This document shows positions 24,551 to 36,078 of a stretch of DNA of 64,000 bases, piece by piece. The DNA is taken from contig NC_084794.1 of NCBI RefSeq assembly GCF_963169125.1, positions 92,363,018 to 92,427,017 of the forward strand, written 5' to 3'. Source of the DNA: Humulus lupulus. Taxonomy: Eukaryota; Streptophyta; Magnoliopsida; Rosales; Cannabaceae. The notes under the pieces are model-generated. The model worked only from the letters and a program-made list of their open reading frames with translations, was not told the DNA's origin and made no database searches. The position numbers and the translations under genes are program-made. Each line of letters opens with the position of its first letter. The stretch's first letter is position 1.

Positions 24551-25726
24551 GTTCTCAATCCCGGAACTTCTTGTTCTCGTATCTAAACTTGCGAATTCTC
24601 ATGTCCTTGTAATAACGCAGACACTCCTTCCCTTAAAGTATCTTAACAATTTCACTGGTCCTTTAAGCCATTATTGAGCTAGGGTACTTCCTGTCCGTAG
24701 GTTCATCCCCAGAGTAAGCACTTCTCGTTCCATATCTCACAATATTCTACTCGGAGTCACTCTACGACCCTTTTTTTTTCCAGAACCTGGGAGTCCATGG
24801 GTTCCAATCTGACACTATCACCCTTGGTGTCCAATGGAGACGTACGGTCTCCTCTCGTACCCATTCTCTCTTTATATACCCCATTCACACCAACCATGGT
24901 GTGCCAACCAAATAGGTCAACTCACAACTTTCGCATTTACTCACCTCATCTGTAACCCAAGGTGGTCCACCCCTAGGGTTCATAATCATACATCTCCATA
25001 CAAACTCCAGGATACACTAGAATCATAGTAGCCCTTCTGGCTTCTGATTATCATCTCTTGTTTACTAAACGATTAGGTCATGCGCCTTTCGATATACAAA
25101 GTGTAGTCTCAACATCCATTCAAACTTCCTGGATGCAATAATCGTAAGGGTTGATTTAAGGTTCATCATGCATCTTCCCCTCAATGCAAGTGCCCTTCGG
25201 ATCACCCATCTAATCTACATATCTTAACCCATCTATTCCAAAGTGGTAGGATTCTTAACTTTTCCTACAAGATCTTCTTCCTGTGTTTCACTGTTCATTC
25301 ATAGGAATATATCCTCTAATTATCAATCACAGGTTCCAAACCAATCCTGGTCATTACTTCATTCTAATCGTGGCTAACTGACATTACTATCAACTCAACA
25401 TCCAATGTAGAACATCTGAGCCCCATGCCAAGCATCTATGTTCTTATTCCTCTTTCCATCATGAAGCATGAACAACTTTCACTTCCAATCTACGCACGAG
25501 CGCATCTCAATTTATCACATACTGCACCGTAATTCCACATTACAAGCAAGGACGATGTCTCTAGCATCGTTCTTCTGTACCAGCCCATACATAAAAACTC
25601 TAATACCATAACGTGTGAATCAATCTTTTTACCAACTTCTGAAAATCTAGTACACAACCATCCCTTCAGATCAACTTTATCTTCTCATGTTACCTCAGTT
25701 AATGTATGGATGTCCTCGAAGATGCC
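24551..25726 (-). mobile_element. Element B internal remnant, non-coding
   Basis: Lies between two LTRs of family C but is separated from the first by its target duplication, so it belongs to the host element B. No domain is recognisable in any frame. B may be a non-autonomous element, or its coding region was lost. Confidence 0.45.
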
Positions 25727-27046
25727 TGTAATGCTTTGGTTACCCCCAGGCAGTTACTGTGAACGTTGAACCGTGAATTTAACTCGCTACCCGAGTTCTT
25801 TGGTTAAAAATGTGCTTCTAAGTGTTATTAATAGGTTAAGGTGAAAAACCAATAAAAAAGGAAGGATATATTTTATTTCAAACATAAAACTGTTCATGGG
25901 CCCATCAAAACATTTACAAGTTCTTTACAACTCAAAATGATCATTACAATTTAAATTTACAACCTGCCGACCTAAGCGGCAAAAATAGGGTAAACCCCCT
26001 AGTTCCTTTGAGAACTCCTTGGCCGTGGTGGTCAAGCGGCCGCATATGTACACAACACCACCTAAGCTCTCCACTCAAGGCTGGGTGAGCTTTTATTTCC
26101 CTTTACCTGCACCACATTGCACCCACGAGCCAAAGCCCATCAAGGAAACACAATATTGCATGAATATAATATCAACAATGATCATAATAATCATTCAGGA
26201 CTTTAAGTCCAAAATAGAGGAGTGACAGTTGGAAAAGTCACTAAAGTGGGTTCTGTTCCCATTAGCCATGTGACGATAAGGTCACCTGGGCTTTTACAAA
26301 TAAGTGATCCTTTCACTAGCTTATAAGATAGTTGTTTGATGAACTGGTAACCAACATAACCTACCACATGACCATAGAGTCATAACCATGGGATTCCGCT
26401 CCCTAGCCACGTGACAAGCAGTCACCTAGGCCTTTGGTCGTAGCTCTGAGTAACTAGTCTTAGACTAGTCAAGCACTAATAATTTTCATCAACCTTAGGG
26501 TCGATCCAGGATTAATGCTCCTAGAGTCATTCAATGCTGATATCGATTAGATTTAATCTTTTATCGGCTCTGCGTTCATGACGCTTATGCCATTCCTGAC
26601 TCCCAGGTTAGTAATACGCGACCAGTGTCGATTCTGAATAGTCAGTGCCATACACAAGTAAGTAAGATTTGCTAAGCATTTAATATGCAATCAATGTCCA
26701 CATTTAATAACCAACATGCCTCAACAACAACCACGCATGTCATATACACAGGGTACAATTTTCTTACCTTGATTCGAGCGAGAATGAATAAAAGAACGAC
26801 CCTTGAGAACGATCAACCCTTAAGTCATTTAACGGTCACCTAGTCATAACCAAATATGGGATTCCATCAATAAAATGAATAACAAAGGTTACCGAACCAA
26901 GATCTAGCCTCCAGGACATCGAATCCCACTAAACCGAGTAGTAGGAACGATCCCAAGGCACCTAATTGAGTTCCCATGATCAAAACACCTAATTGGCCTC
27001 AAAAACCTCCATGAGCCGCGGTCCCCAGCCACACCAGGAGCAAGCG
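25727..27046 (-). mobile_element. Truncated LTR, family C-like
   Basis: Starts TGTAATGCTTTGG and follows the family C order: core TTTACCTGCACCACATTGCACCC (26100-26145), GTCACCTGGGC words, then ACTAAACCGAGTAGTAGG at 26930. Homology stops at about 27046, where gag sequence of element 2 starts abruptly. The partner end and duplication are missing; the preceding five bases are ATGCC. Confidence 0.7.
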
Positions 27047-30000
27047 CCGCAACGTGTCGCTGCCACCAGCTGACAACACTGCGAAGATCGCCAGACTACG
27101 ACAGTAAGTTGAGGAAATATTGCAGCAATAGCGACAACAGGCTCAGCCTCAGACTCAGCCCCCGCCTCCGCCGCAGCCACAGCAAATGGCCTCAGCACCC
27201 CAACAAGTTAGTCCAAATCGGGGATGGTTAGTGGAAAATTATGCGCCGTATCTACTACAGCACATGGAGCCAGTTTATGAGAGGTTTCGTAAACAACACG
27301 CTCCAAACTTTGAAGGGACTACAGACCCCTTCGAGGCAGAAGAGTGGCTAAGAAACGTGGAGCCAATCCTAACGCACATGAACCTCAGCAACGTGGACCG
27401 CATATCTTGTGTTTCGTCCTTGCTCAAGAAAGATGTCAAGATATGGTGGGACTTAGTCCAGCAGATGTATGATGTTGCCACCATGACTTGGACTCGATTT
27501 GTGGAGCTGTTCCACAAAACGTACTATAATTCGGCTGTACTCGCTTCAAGAGTTGAGGAGTTTGCTGGACTGAAGCAAGGAAGTTTATCAGTGGCAGAGT
27601 ATGCTTGGCAGTTCGACCATTTGGCTAAGTTTGCACTAGAAATGGTTCTAACTGACTATCTGAGGGTGTCTAAGTTCGTTAGAGGACTTCGACCAACGAT
27701 CGAGCTAGGAGTTAAGCTAGCAAACCTAGGAAACACTACTTATGTCGACGTTATAGAGACGACAATAGAAGTAGAAAGGCTGCAGGCTTACGTTAGTAAA
27801 GAAGAAGCCAGTAAGCTTGAGCCTAGACAGCAGGGTCAATATCAGACAAGTCGGAACAACAACCACAATCATTCTAGCAATAACAAGAACAATAGTCAGA
27901 AAAGAAGGCATCCTGACAACAAGCAGTCCAACAGCGATAAAAGGGCACGAACAAATAATGGAGGTAGTAGATCGGGTTATGTAGAATACCCGCCATGTGC
28001 TAAGTGCCAAAGGAAACATCCTGAGGAATGTCAGGAAAACACCAAAGTATGTTATAAATGTGGTCAAGAGGGACACCGAAAGAAAGAATGTCCTCAGCTT
28101 AAGTCAAAAGAGAAGAAGGAGGATAAGATGGTTCCTGCCAGGGTTTTTGCCTTAACCCAAGGAGAGGCTGATGTTAGCAATAAGGTGGTCACAGGTCAGA
28201 TTTCTATCCTCAATAATATATGTTCTGTATTATTTGATTCGGGAGCCACTCATTCATATATCTCGTTAAGAATGATAGAAAAACTAGACAAACTTTGTGA
28301 AAGATTTAGAACTAGGTTTGTAATCGAGTTGCCTTCGGGTAAAGTAGTTCTATCATCATGGATAGTACGAGGCATACCGATCAAGATTGAGGACGTAGAA
28401 CTAGAAGGAGACCTGACAGAACTAGAGATCAAGGAATTCGACGTGATACTAGGCATGGACTAGCTAGCACGGCATGGCGCGTCCATCGAACGCAAGAAGG
28501 TGATGTTTGAGAATCCTGACGGCCAGAGATTATGCTTCATGGTAAAAGTTTCTGGACTACGTACACCGCTAATATCATCTCTCAAAGCCCAAAGAATGAT
28601 AGAAAAAGGGTGTCAAGCATTCTTAGCCAGCATCACGGTTGTGGTCATGGAAACACCACTTAAGGTTGAAGACGTCCGTATTGTAAGAGAATTCCCAAAG
28701 GTATTTCCCGATGACTTGCCAATAGAATTAGTACCGGGCACCGAGCCTATTTCCAAGGCACCATACTAGATGGCATCTACAGAACTCAAGGAGTTAAATA
28801 CGCAGCTGCAAGAACTCCTAGACTTAGGTTTTATTAGGCCAAGCCATTCGCCATGGGGAGCACCAGTTCTATTTGTGAAGAAAAAGGATGGAAGCATGCA
28901 GATGTGCATAGACTACCGCGAGCTGAATAAGGTAACAATCAAGAATAAGTACCCGCTACCCCAGATTGACAATTTTTTTGATAAACTCTAAGGTGCAACT
29001 GTATTTTCAAAGATTGATTTACGGTCTGGGTACCATCAGCTCAAGGTACGGGGAGAAGATATTCCTAAGACAGCTTTTAGAACTCGTTATGGGCATTACG
29101 AGTTATTGGTCATGTCTTTTGGTATTACCTACACACCAACCGCGTTTATGGACTTGATGAATAGGGTCTTCAAGGACTACTTAGATAAATTCATCGTAGT
29201 ATTCATCGACGACATCTTAGTATTCTCCAAGGACGAAGTCGAGCACGAGGAACATTTGAGGTTGATTTTGTCACGACTAAAGGAGCATCAACTCTACGCC
29301 AAGTTCAAGAAATGCGAGTTTTGGCTTTCACATGTGGCATTCCTCGGGCACATTATATCCAAGGACGGAGTTGCAGTAGACCCATCAAAGGTAGAGGCCG
29401 TGAAGGATTGGCAAGATCAAAGAACGCATCCGAAGTAAGAAGCTTTCTAGGATTAGCAGGTTATTATAGGAGGTTTGTAGAGGGCTTTTCTAAGATAGCC
29501 ACTCCGCTCACCAACCTGACCCGGAAATAGCAAAGATTCAACTGGAATGATAGATGTGAACAAAGCTTCCAGTTTCTTAAGGACAAGCTGTGCTCAGCAC
29601 CAGTACTCTGTGTACCGACACCCAACGACAAGTTTGTAGTTTACTGCGATGCGTCGAAACAAGGGTTGGGTTGTGTGCTGATGCAGAATGACAAGGCGAT
29701 AGCCTACGCCTCAAGGCAGCTGAAGGAGTACGAGCAATGCTACCCAACTCACGACATGGAGTTGGCAGCGGTGGTCTTTGCGTTGAAAATCTGGCGCCAT
29801 TATCTTTACGGAGAACGGTGCGAGATTTATGCGGACCACAAAATTTTAAAGTACTTCTTCACTCAGAAGGAGCTCAATATGAGGCAGCGCAAGTGGTTAG
29901 AGTTAGTAAAGGATTACGATTGTGAAATCTTATACCACCCGAGAAAGGAAAACGTAGTTGCCGATGCGCTAAGTAGGAAGAGTTATGGAAGTTTAGCAGC

Positions 30001-31528
30001 ACTAGCAGGAATAGAAAAGCCGCTACAGTAGGAGCTGATCAATGCTGGAATAGAAGTAGTTGTCGGCAAGCTGGGTAATTTGTCTATCCATTCAAATCTG
30101 TTAGAAGATATACAGATTGGGCAAGGGCATGAAGACACACTAGCGGCACATATGGATGCAATCAGAGAAGGCAAGGCCACAGATTTCTCAATATCAAGTC
30201 AAGAATTATTGAGATATAAGGATCAGGTATGCGTGCCAGATAATCAAGGGATTAAGATGACGATTCTAGAAGAAGCACATAGTACCCCGTACTCAGTTCA
30301 CCCAGGATCGACCAAGATGACTCACGACATCAGAGCAATCTATTGGTGGCCAGGGATGAAGAAGGACATAGTGGAATTTGTCTCTAAGTGTCTAGTATGT
30401 CAGCAAGTGAAATCAGAACATCAGCGGCCCACAGGCTTATTGCAACCACTTAGCGTACCAGAATGGAAGTGGGATGATATAGCCATGGATTTCGTGACAG
30501 GGTTGCCACGAACAAACAAGCAGCATGATTCCACTTGGGTAGTAATAGATAGACTAACCAAGTTGGCTCATTTCCTACCTGTTAAAACTTCATACACGGC
30601 GGAACAATATGCAAACATCTATGTCCAAGAGATAGTATGATTGCATGGAATCCCCAAGACAATAGTGTTGGATAGAGGATCAATGTTTACATCGAGATTT
30701 TGGGGAAGTTTACAGCGATCCATGGGTACTAAGTTAAGTCTTAGTATAGCTTTTCATCCTCAGACTGACGGTCAGTCCGAGCGTACGATTCAAATTTTAG
30801 AAGATATGTTGCGCGCTTGTGTACTTGATTTAAGAGGATCATGGAATAAGTACTTGCTGCTGATAGAGTTTTCCTACAACAATAGCTACCAGTCAACGAT
30901 CGGCATGGCACCTTATGAGTTGCTTTATGGAAGAAGGTGCTGATCGCCGTTGCATTGGGATGAAGTAGGAGAAAGGCAACTTCTCGGTCCCGAAGCTCTT
31001 AGAAAAGCTCAAGAAGCAGTAGTGCTAATTAGACAGCGTATGCTTGCGGCTCAAAGCTGTCAGAAAAGTTATGCGGGTGCCAAGCGACGCGATGTAGAAT
31101 TCAAAGCCGGAGATCAAGTCTTCCTGAAGATATCTCCTATGAAAGGTGTGAAGCGGTTTGGGAAGAAAGGCAAGCTTAGTCCCCGATTTATAGGTCCTTT
31201 TGAGATATTGGACAAAGTGGGAGCAGCTGCATATAGACTAGCCCTACCGCCAGCCCTAGCAAATAGTCACAACGTGTTCAACATCTCAATGCTACGCAAG
31301 TATGTGTCAAACCCATCTCACGTCCTCAAGTACGATACGATAACACTCCAGAAAGACTTGAATTACGACGAACGACCGGTTAGCATCCTAGATAGAGGGA
31401 TGAAGCAATTACGCTCCAAAAGTATTCCATTAGTCAAAGTCCTATGGAGTAATAGTTCTGAACAGAAGGCAACGTGGGAGTTGGAGGAAGACATGCAAGG
31501 AAGGTATCCGGAATTATTTGGTAAGTAA
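27047..31528 (+). pseudogene. Element 2 gag-pol polyprotein, Tekay-type, 5'-truncated and decayed
   Basis: Sequence matching element 4 starts abruptly near codon 40 of gag (27047). One frame runs 27186-28463 (capsid with FEAEEWLRNVEP, zinc knuckle CYKCGQEGHRKKEC, protease DSGATHSY at about 28239) and stops at a TGG-to-TAG change. Then: an in-frame loss of about 10 codons before IELVPGTEP (near 28720), stops at 28767 and 28988, RT motif FIDD (29202-29213), a 1-nt loss near 29410, stop at 29528, RNase H (29640-30031, ending in a CAG-to-TAG stop), integrase HHCC and DDE (30080-30943, with CGA-to-TGA stops at 30638 and 30941) and the chromodomain-like tail to TAA at 31526-31528. From 29410 on a single frame is interrupted only by stops. 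Confidence 0.9.
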
Positions 31529-31551
31529 ATTTCGAGGAAAAAATTCTTTTT

Positions 31552-31564
31552 AGTAGGGGAGAAT
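31552..31564 (+). other. Polypurine tract of element 2
   Basis: AGTAGGGGAGAAT directly before the LTR, identical to that of element 1. Confidence 0.85.
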
Positions 31565-33527
31565 TGTAGAGTCCAAGAACTTTACTTGGTTAGTTAGATA
31601 GTAGTAGTAATAGTAATAGCTAGTAGTTGTTGTAGTATGTTTAGTTCTGTGGATTTTGGTTCAAGCCGGGACTTAGTTGGACACTCGTAGCAACACTTGT
31701 AGATTTTATAAGTTTAACCTATAGTTTAAGAATATTAACTATAACCTAAGGTTTGATTAATATGACTGATTATGAAGATGATATTTATCATACTATAAGG
31801 TTTAGATAGACCCAATAAGATAATGACACTTGTCATGTGTAGATTTAATGAGAAATTAAGTATTTTTGAGGAATAGTTTATTAAGAAAAATATTTGAAAA
31901 TCCTAGAGTCTGCCAGCAGCTTTGAAATCGTTAAAGGACTTAGTCAAGGCTGTTTACTCAATTCAAAATAGATTGAAAAAGTGAAATTATGTGTATAATA
32001 TTTCAGCGTATGCCGATATATCGCAGCTCTAGGGGGTGATATATCGCCACACGGGGATACGAAAAACACGTAACTTCGCATGACAACTTCGACGAGCCTC
32101 GGGAATATCAGTTCAGGCAATATATCGCCTAGCATGGGCGATATATCGACTGTAGTGCATGATTTTTGAATAATTTTAAAACCTAGCTCATTTTAACCCT
32201 TAACCTCTTGATAAGTCCAGAATCTTTTTGACCGAGTCTTCGGCCTTTGCTGAACGATTATTCAAATGTTTTTCAATTAAAAGGCCATTATTTTATTCAA
32301 GCTAAATGAAGATCTTTTCATTCTTGAACTCTATAAATAGGACCTAGTACCCAGCCATTTCTTCATTCATCAAGCTGAGTTCAAAGCCTACAAGCTGCTA
32401 GGTTTACTTTGGAGTGCTAAACACTTGGGTTGGGGTTATAAACTTTATCATTATAAGTTTATCAAACACTTGGGAAGTAAGATTTATAGTGTATTTTGGT
32501 TTCGAGGTGTAGTTCGGTCATAGAAGTATTCAAAGGTATTCCTATTCTTAGTTCCTTTCTGTATTTTTTCATTAAGTTCTTATAGTTTTTCTCTACTCAA
32601 TTCCTCACTCAGTATTCTTTATTTCTGGTTAGGCATCTAAGTTCTTTGAACTTGAGGTTCTTATTGGTAAGTATTTTCTCGATGGTTTAGTTCAGTCTTT
32701 TCATACTCCTTTCTTTTAGAATACTCATCTCTTTATTTATGGTTTTTAGGAGTGTTCCAAAATCCCGGCCTTGTTCTCATCATCCCGGTATTTTTGGTAA
32801 GGAAAATAGGATAGTTCTTATGTGATATGTGCTATGTTTATATAAAAATGTTATGATTATGCTATAGTATGACTTTATGTTTTATGATATATGTATGTTT
32901 GGAGCTTATAGTTGTTATATAGCAAACCCTATCACTTTTATGTTTGGGGCTTATAGTTGCTTAACTAGCAAACCTCATTGTAGTCTGAGGCTTATAGTTT
33001 CTTAGTTAGCAAACTCCAATAGTCACCATGTACATGGGTTAGAATTATGATATGTGTTATAGTATTTGATATATGTTCATAGTTTATGTGTATGATTATG
33101 TTTCATGCTTGTAGTAGGTTTTCCTTGCTGGGCATTAGGCTCATTCCTTTATGTTTTATATGTGCAGGAAAATAGTATGGCGGCAGGAAGGTTCTTGGCA
33201 ACTTGGGAATGTGTATTGAGGCTGAATGGAAATCGGTGGACTGCGTAAATGATTCGAGGATGAAGTTGTTTTCTAGTCATTTAAAATTATGCTTTATATG
33301 TATTTTTCACACTTTGTCTTGTAAGGAATTTTAAGATTTAAGTTATGTTCTATTTTATTTTCAAACAATGGGATCCCATACCCTAACCGCATTTTTATGT
33401 ATTTAACCTTTGCTTTACATTTTTTTTTATAAAGTTATGGTTATTTCATATGTATGTCTTCTTAAGATTAGTGTCTGTGTATAGTAGTTATTAATGGTCC
33501 AAAGTCTAGAATAGTTGGGTCGTTACA
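31565..33527 (+). mobile_element. Element 2 3' LTR
   Basis: TGTAGAGTCC to GGGTCGTTACA, very similar to the solo LTR at 19987-21976 read on the other strand. TATA box CTATAAATAG at 32331-32340; GATATATCG words at about 32013-32150; GCTTATAG minisatellite 32895-33015; core TTCCTTGCTGGGCATTAGG at 33119-33170. The sequence after it (33528) continues element B's LTR, so element 2 was inserted there; its own 5' LTR and the matching target repeat are gone. Confidence 0.88.
32331..32340 (+). promoter_or_regulatory. TATA box of element 2 LTR
   Basis: CTATAAATAG within the conserved block CTCTATAAATAGGACCTAG. Confidence 0.65.
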
Positions 33528-34767
33528 CCTTTATTTGCATTTGAGTCACGGCCCAGCCCCTTAAGGGTCACGGCATGCTCAAATCAAAGGCAAAATGCCT
33601 CTCTACTGAGGGACACGGGCTGCGGCGCGCTACACCTTGCGTCGTGAAACGCCTGGGCAGACAGAGGCTTTCTAGCCTCTTCAAACACATGGGTCGCAGT
33701 GCCTGAAGAACAAGGTCGCGGCGCGATCCCCAAAACCTAGAAACCTCACCATTTTCTACGTTTTCCCTTAACTCAATTCACCAAAAGTCCACCCTAGATA
33801 TAAACTAAAGCCAGAATTAAGTCTCTCAAGCATTCCCAAATTCCTTAGACAACACAACCACACTAATAGCTAAGCCAAAACCCCATCACGGCCCAAAATT
33901 CAAAACTTGAGCTTGAAACTCAAGGACACCAATACCAAACTTACAATTCAATAAAGAAGTATGGGAATTCACTTACCCCTTCTATAAATGATGACCCTAA
34001 ACTCATCCTCAACTGATCCTAGCTTGATTCCTCAGTCTCCAAGCTTCCAAACCTTCAATTCAGAGCCTCACCACCAGAATTTCTCCAAAACAGCCTAAGC
34101 CACCAAGAGAGGAAGAAAGAGCCAAGAGAGAGTGAGGCACAGCTGAGGAGTTCTGTTTTTTTTCCTTCTAAGTGTTTCCCTTAAGTTCCACACTTATTCA
34201 TAATGGTTGATTCATTCTATGGATAGGTCTATCCCTTGGCCAAAGGATCAAAATACCAACAAATCCATCTTTAATGTCTTAATGCAACCAAGGGAAATTT
34301 TTGTCATTTGCCACATCCCGCTAATTCCTCAAGTGCTCCTAATAAATTCCATTTAATCCCAACATACCCAAATAATTACTAATAATTACCCATTACTCGG
34401 TAAACCCCCGGCACATGCCAAATTCTCAAAATACCCCTAGGCTCACCCTGAGCTAGGTATCTGACCCCGTTGTGACTATTGTGCTAATCTACTCACTAGG
34501 AATGTCTCGGACCACACATCTCAAATATATCCCCGTAACACTGGGGTCTCAATCATAACACATCCATACTTACATTTATGCCCTCAACAAGCCAAAACTA
34601 CAAACACGCCCCTATTCACAGAAATGGGCCCACATGCATATTTAATACACACGATTATGCATGTCTAATCACATTACCATATAATTCATTTATAACACTT
34701 CATCACACATATAATCCAAATTAGGCCCTCCAGGCACAGTAGTCAAGGCACCCAGCCTTAATTATCA
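33528..34767 (-). mobile_element. Element B, remnant of the second (5') LTR
   Basis: Collinear with 8455-9389 plus 19274-19590: shared CCCCTTAAGGGTC, CAAACACATGGGTCGC-like, CTCACCCTGAG and CCTTAATTATCAAA. It therefore also shows the sequence in which element 1 inserted, without that insertion. Its right end stops about 14 bp short of the LTR end, where the inverted-repeat element begins. Confidence 0.8.
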
Positions 34768-36078
34768 AAGGGAAATTTCATGTTATATGCATAATAACTT
34801 AGTAAATTTTTTTAATATGCCAACATAAGTTACTATCCCAAATATATGAAAATTTCAATTTTTAAGACAAAAATACCTCTAACATTCAAATACTCATTTT
34901 CTCTCTTAATCCAAACTTTCTCTCTCTAGCATCTCTCATTCTCTCACTCTCTCTAACATTCTAATCTTGTAGATCTCGAAAAAAATACCAAAATTAAAAA
35001 AAATATATGAAACCGACATTTGAGTGAAAAAGTATGAACTTCCAAAGTTTTCGTCAAATTTAAGTGCAGAGCATCAAAATTGCATCGAAAAAGCATCATT
35101 TTGGACAAAAATCAAGTTGTCATGATTGCATCGAAACATCATCGATGCACCATCAATTTTGCATCGAAAGACCATTGGTTTGGCATCGAAACACCATCGA
35201 TTTGGCATCGAAACACCATCGATTTGGCATCGAAAAGTCATCGTTTTGTCCAAAAAACAAGTTTTCATGATTGCATCACAAGAGAATCGAAACACCATCG
35301 ATTTTGCATCAAAACTGCATCAAAAATCCATAAAAAAAAAAAAAAAAAGCATCTAAATTGCATCAAAACGATGCATTTTCGATGCAAAATCAATGCAATA
35401 TCGCGTCTCTTGCGATGTAATCATGAAACTTGATTTTTGGCAAAATCGATGCTTTTTTTATGCAAAATCGATGCAATTTCGATGCAAAATCGATGGTGTT
35501 TTGATGTTCTTACAATGCAAACATGAAAACTTGTTTTTTCGCTAAAACGATGTTTTTTCGATGCAAAATCGATGGTGTTTCGATGTTGTTACGATGCAAT
35601 CATGAAACTTGATTTTTTGGCCAAAACGATGCTTGTTCGATGCAAAATCGATGGTGTTTCGATGCTCTTGCGATGCAATCATAAAATCTTATTTTTTGGC
35701 CAAAACGATGCTTTTTCGATACAAAATCGATGGTGTTTCGATACAAAATCGATGACGCATCAATGATGTTTCGATGCAAAATCAATGGTGTTTCGATGCT
35801 GTTGCGATGCAATCATGAAAACTTGATTTTTGGCCCAAGTGATGCTTTTTCGATGCAAGTTTGATGCAAAATCGATGCTCTGTACTAAAATTTGACAAAA
35901 TCTTTGAAAGCTAATATTTTTTCACTCAAATGTCTGTTTTAGATTATTTTTTTTTTAAATTTTGGTATGTTTTTTAGATCTACAAGATTAGAATGAGAGA
36001 GAGTGTGAGAGAATGAGAGATGTTAGAGAGAGAGTTTGGATTGAGAAAGAAAATGGGTGTTTGAATGTTAGGTGTATT
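34768..36078. mobile_element. Large inverted-repeat (foldback) element with satellite core
   Basis: Two outer arms are complementary: left about 34868-35075 (ACATTCAAATACTCATTTTC, TCTAATCTTGTAGATCT, GTCAAATTTAAGTGCAGAGC) and right about 35870-36078 in inverted order. The axis is near 35473. Between the arms lie many copies of ATCGATGGTGTTTCGATG / GCATCGAAACACCATCGAT, left half in one orientation and right half in the other, so an RNA copy could fold into a hairpin of roughly 600 bp arms. No coding. Right end is cut by element 4 at 36078; the outermost 100 bp of the left arm has no partner. Confidence 0.8.
35065..35890. repeat. GATGCA/ATCGAT satellite core of the foldback element
   Basis: On the right half, units of about 105-110 bp repeat: GCAAAATCGATGGTGTTTCG, then GCGATGCAATCATGAAA, then TTTTTGGCCAAAACGATG. 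The left half carries the complement. Reading frames here merely translate the repeat. Confidence 0.8.

Noticed and set aside
24551..25726. Internal region of a complete family C element between two C LTRs
   Set aside because: The left LTR has a perfect GTTCT target duplication on both sides, which makes it a solo insertion and assigns this stretch to element B.
35064..35812. Several His/Ile-rich frames on both strands
   Set aside because: They are translations of the GATGCA/ATCGAT satellite and exist in several frames at once.
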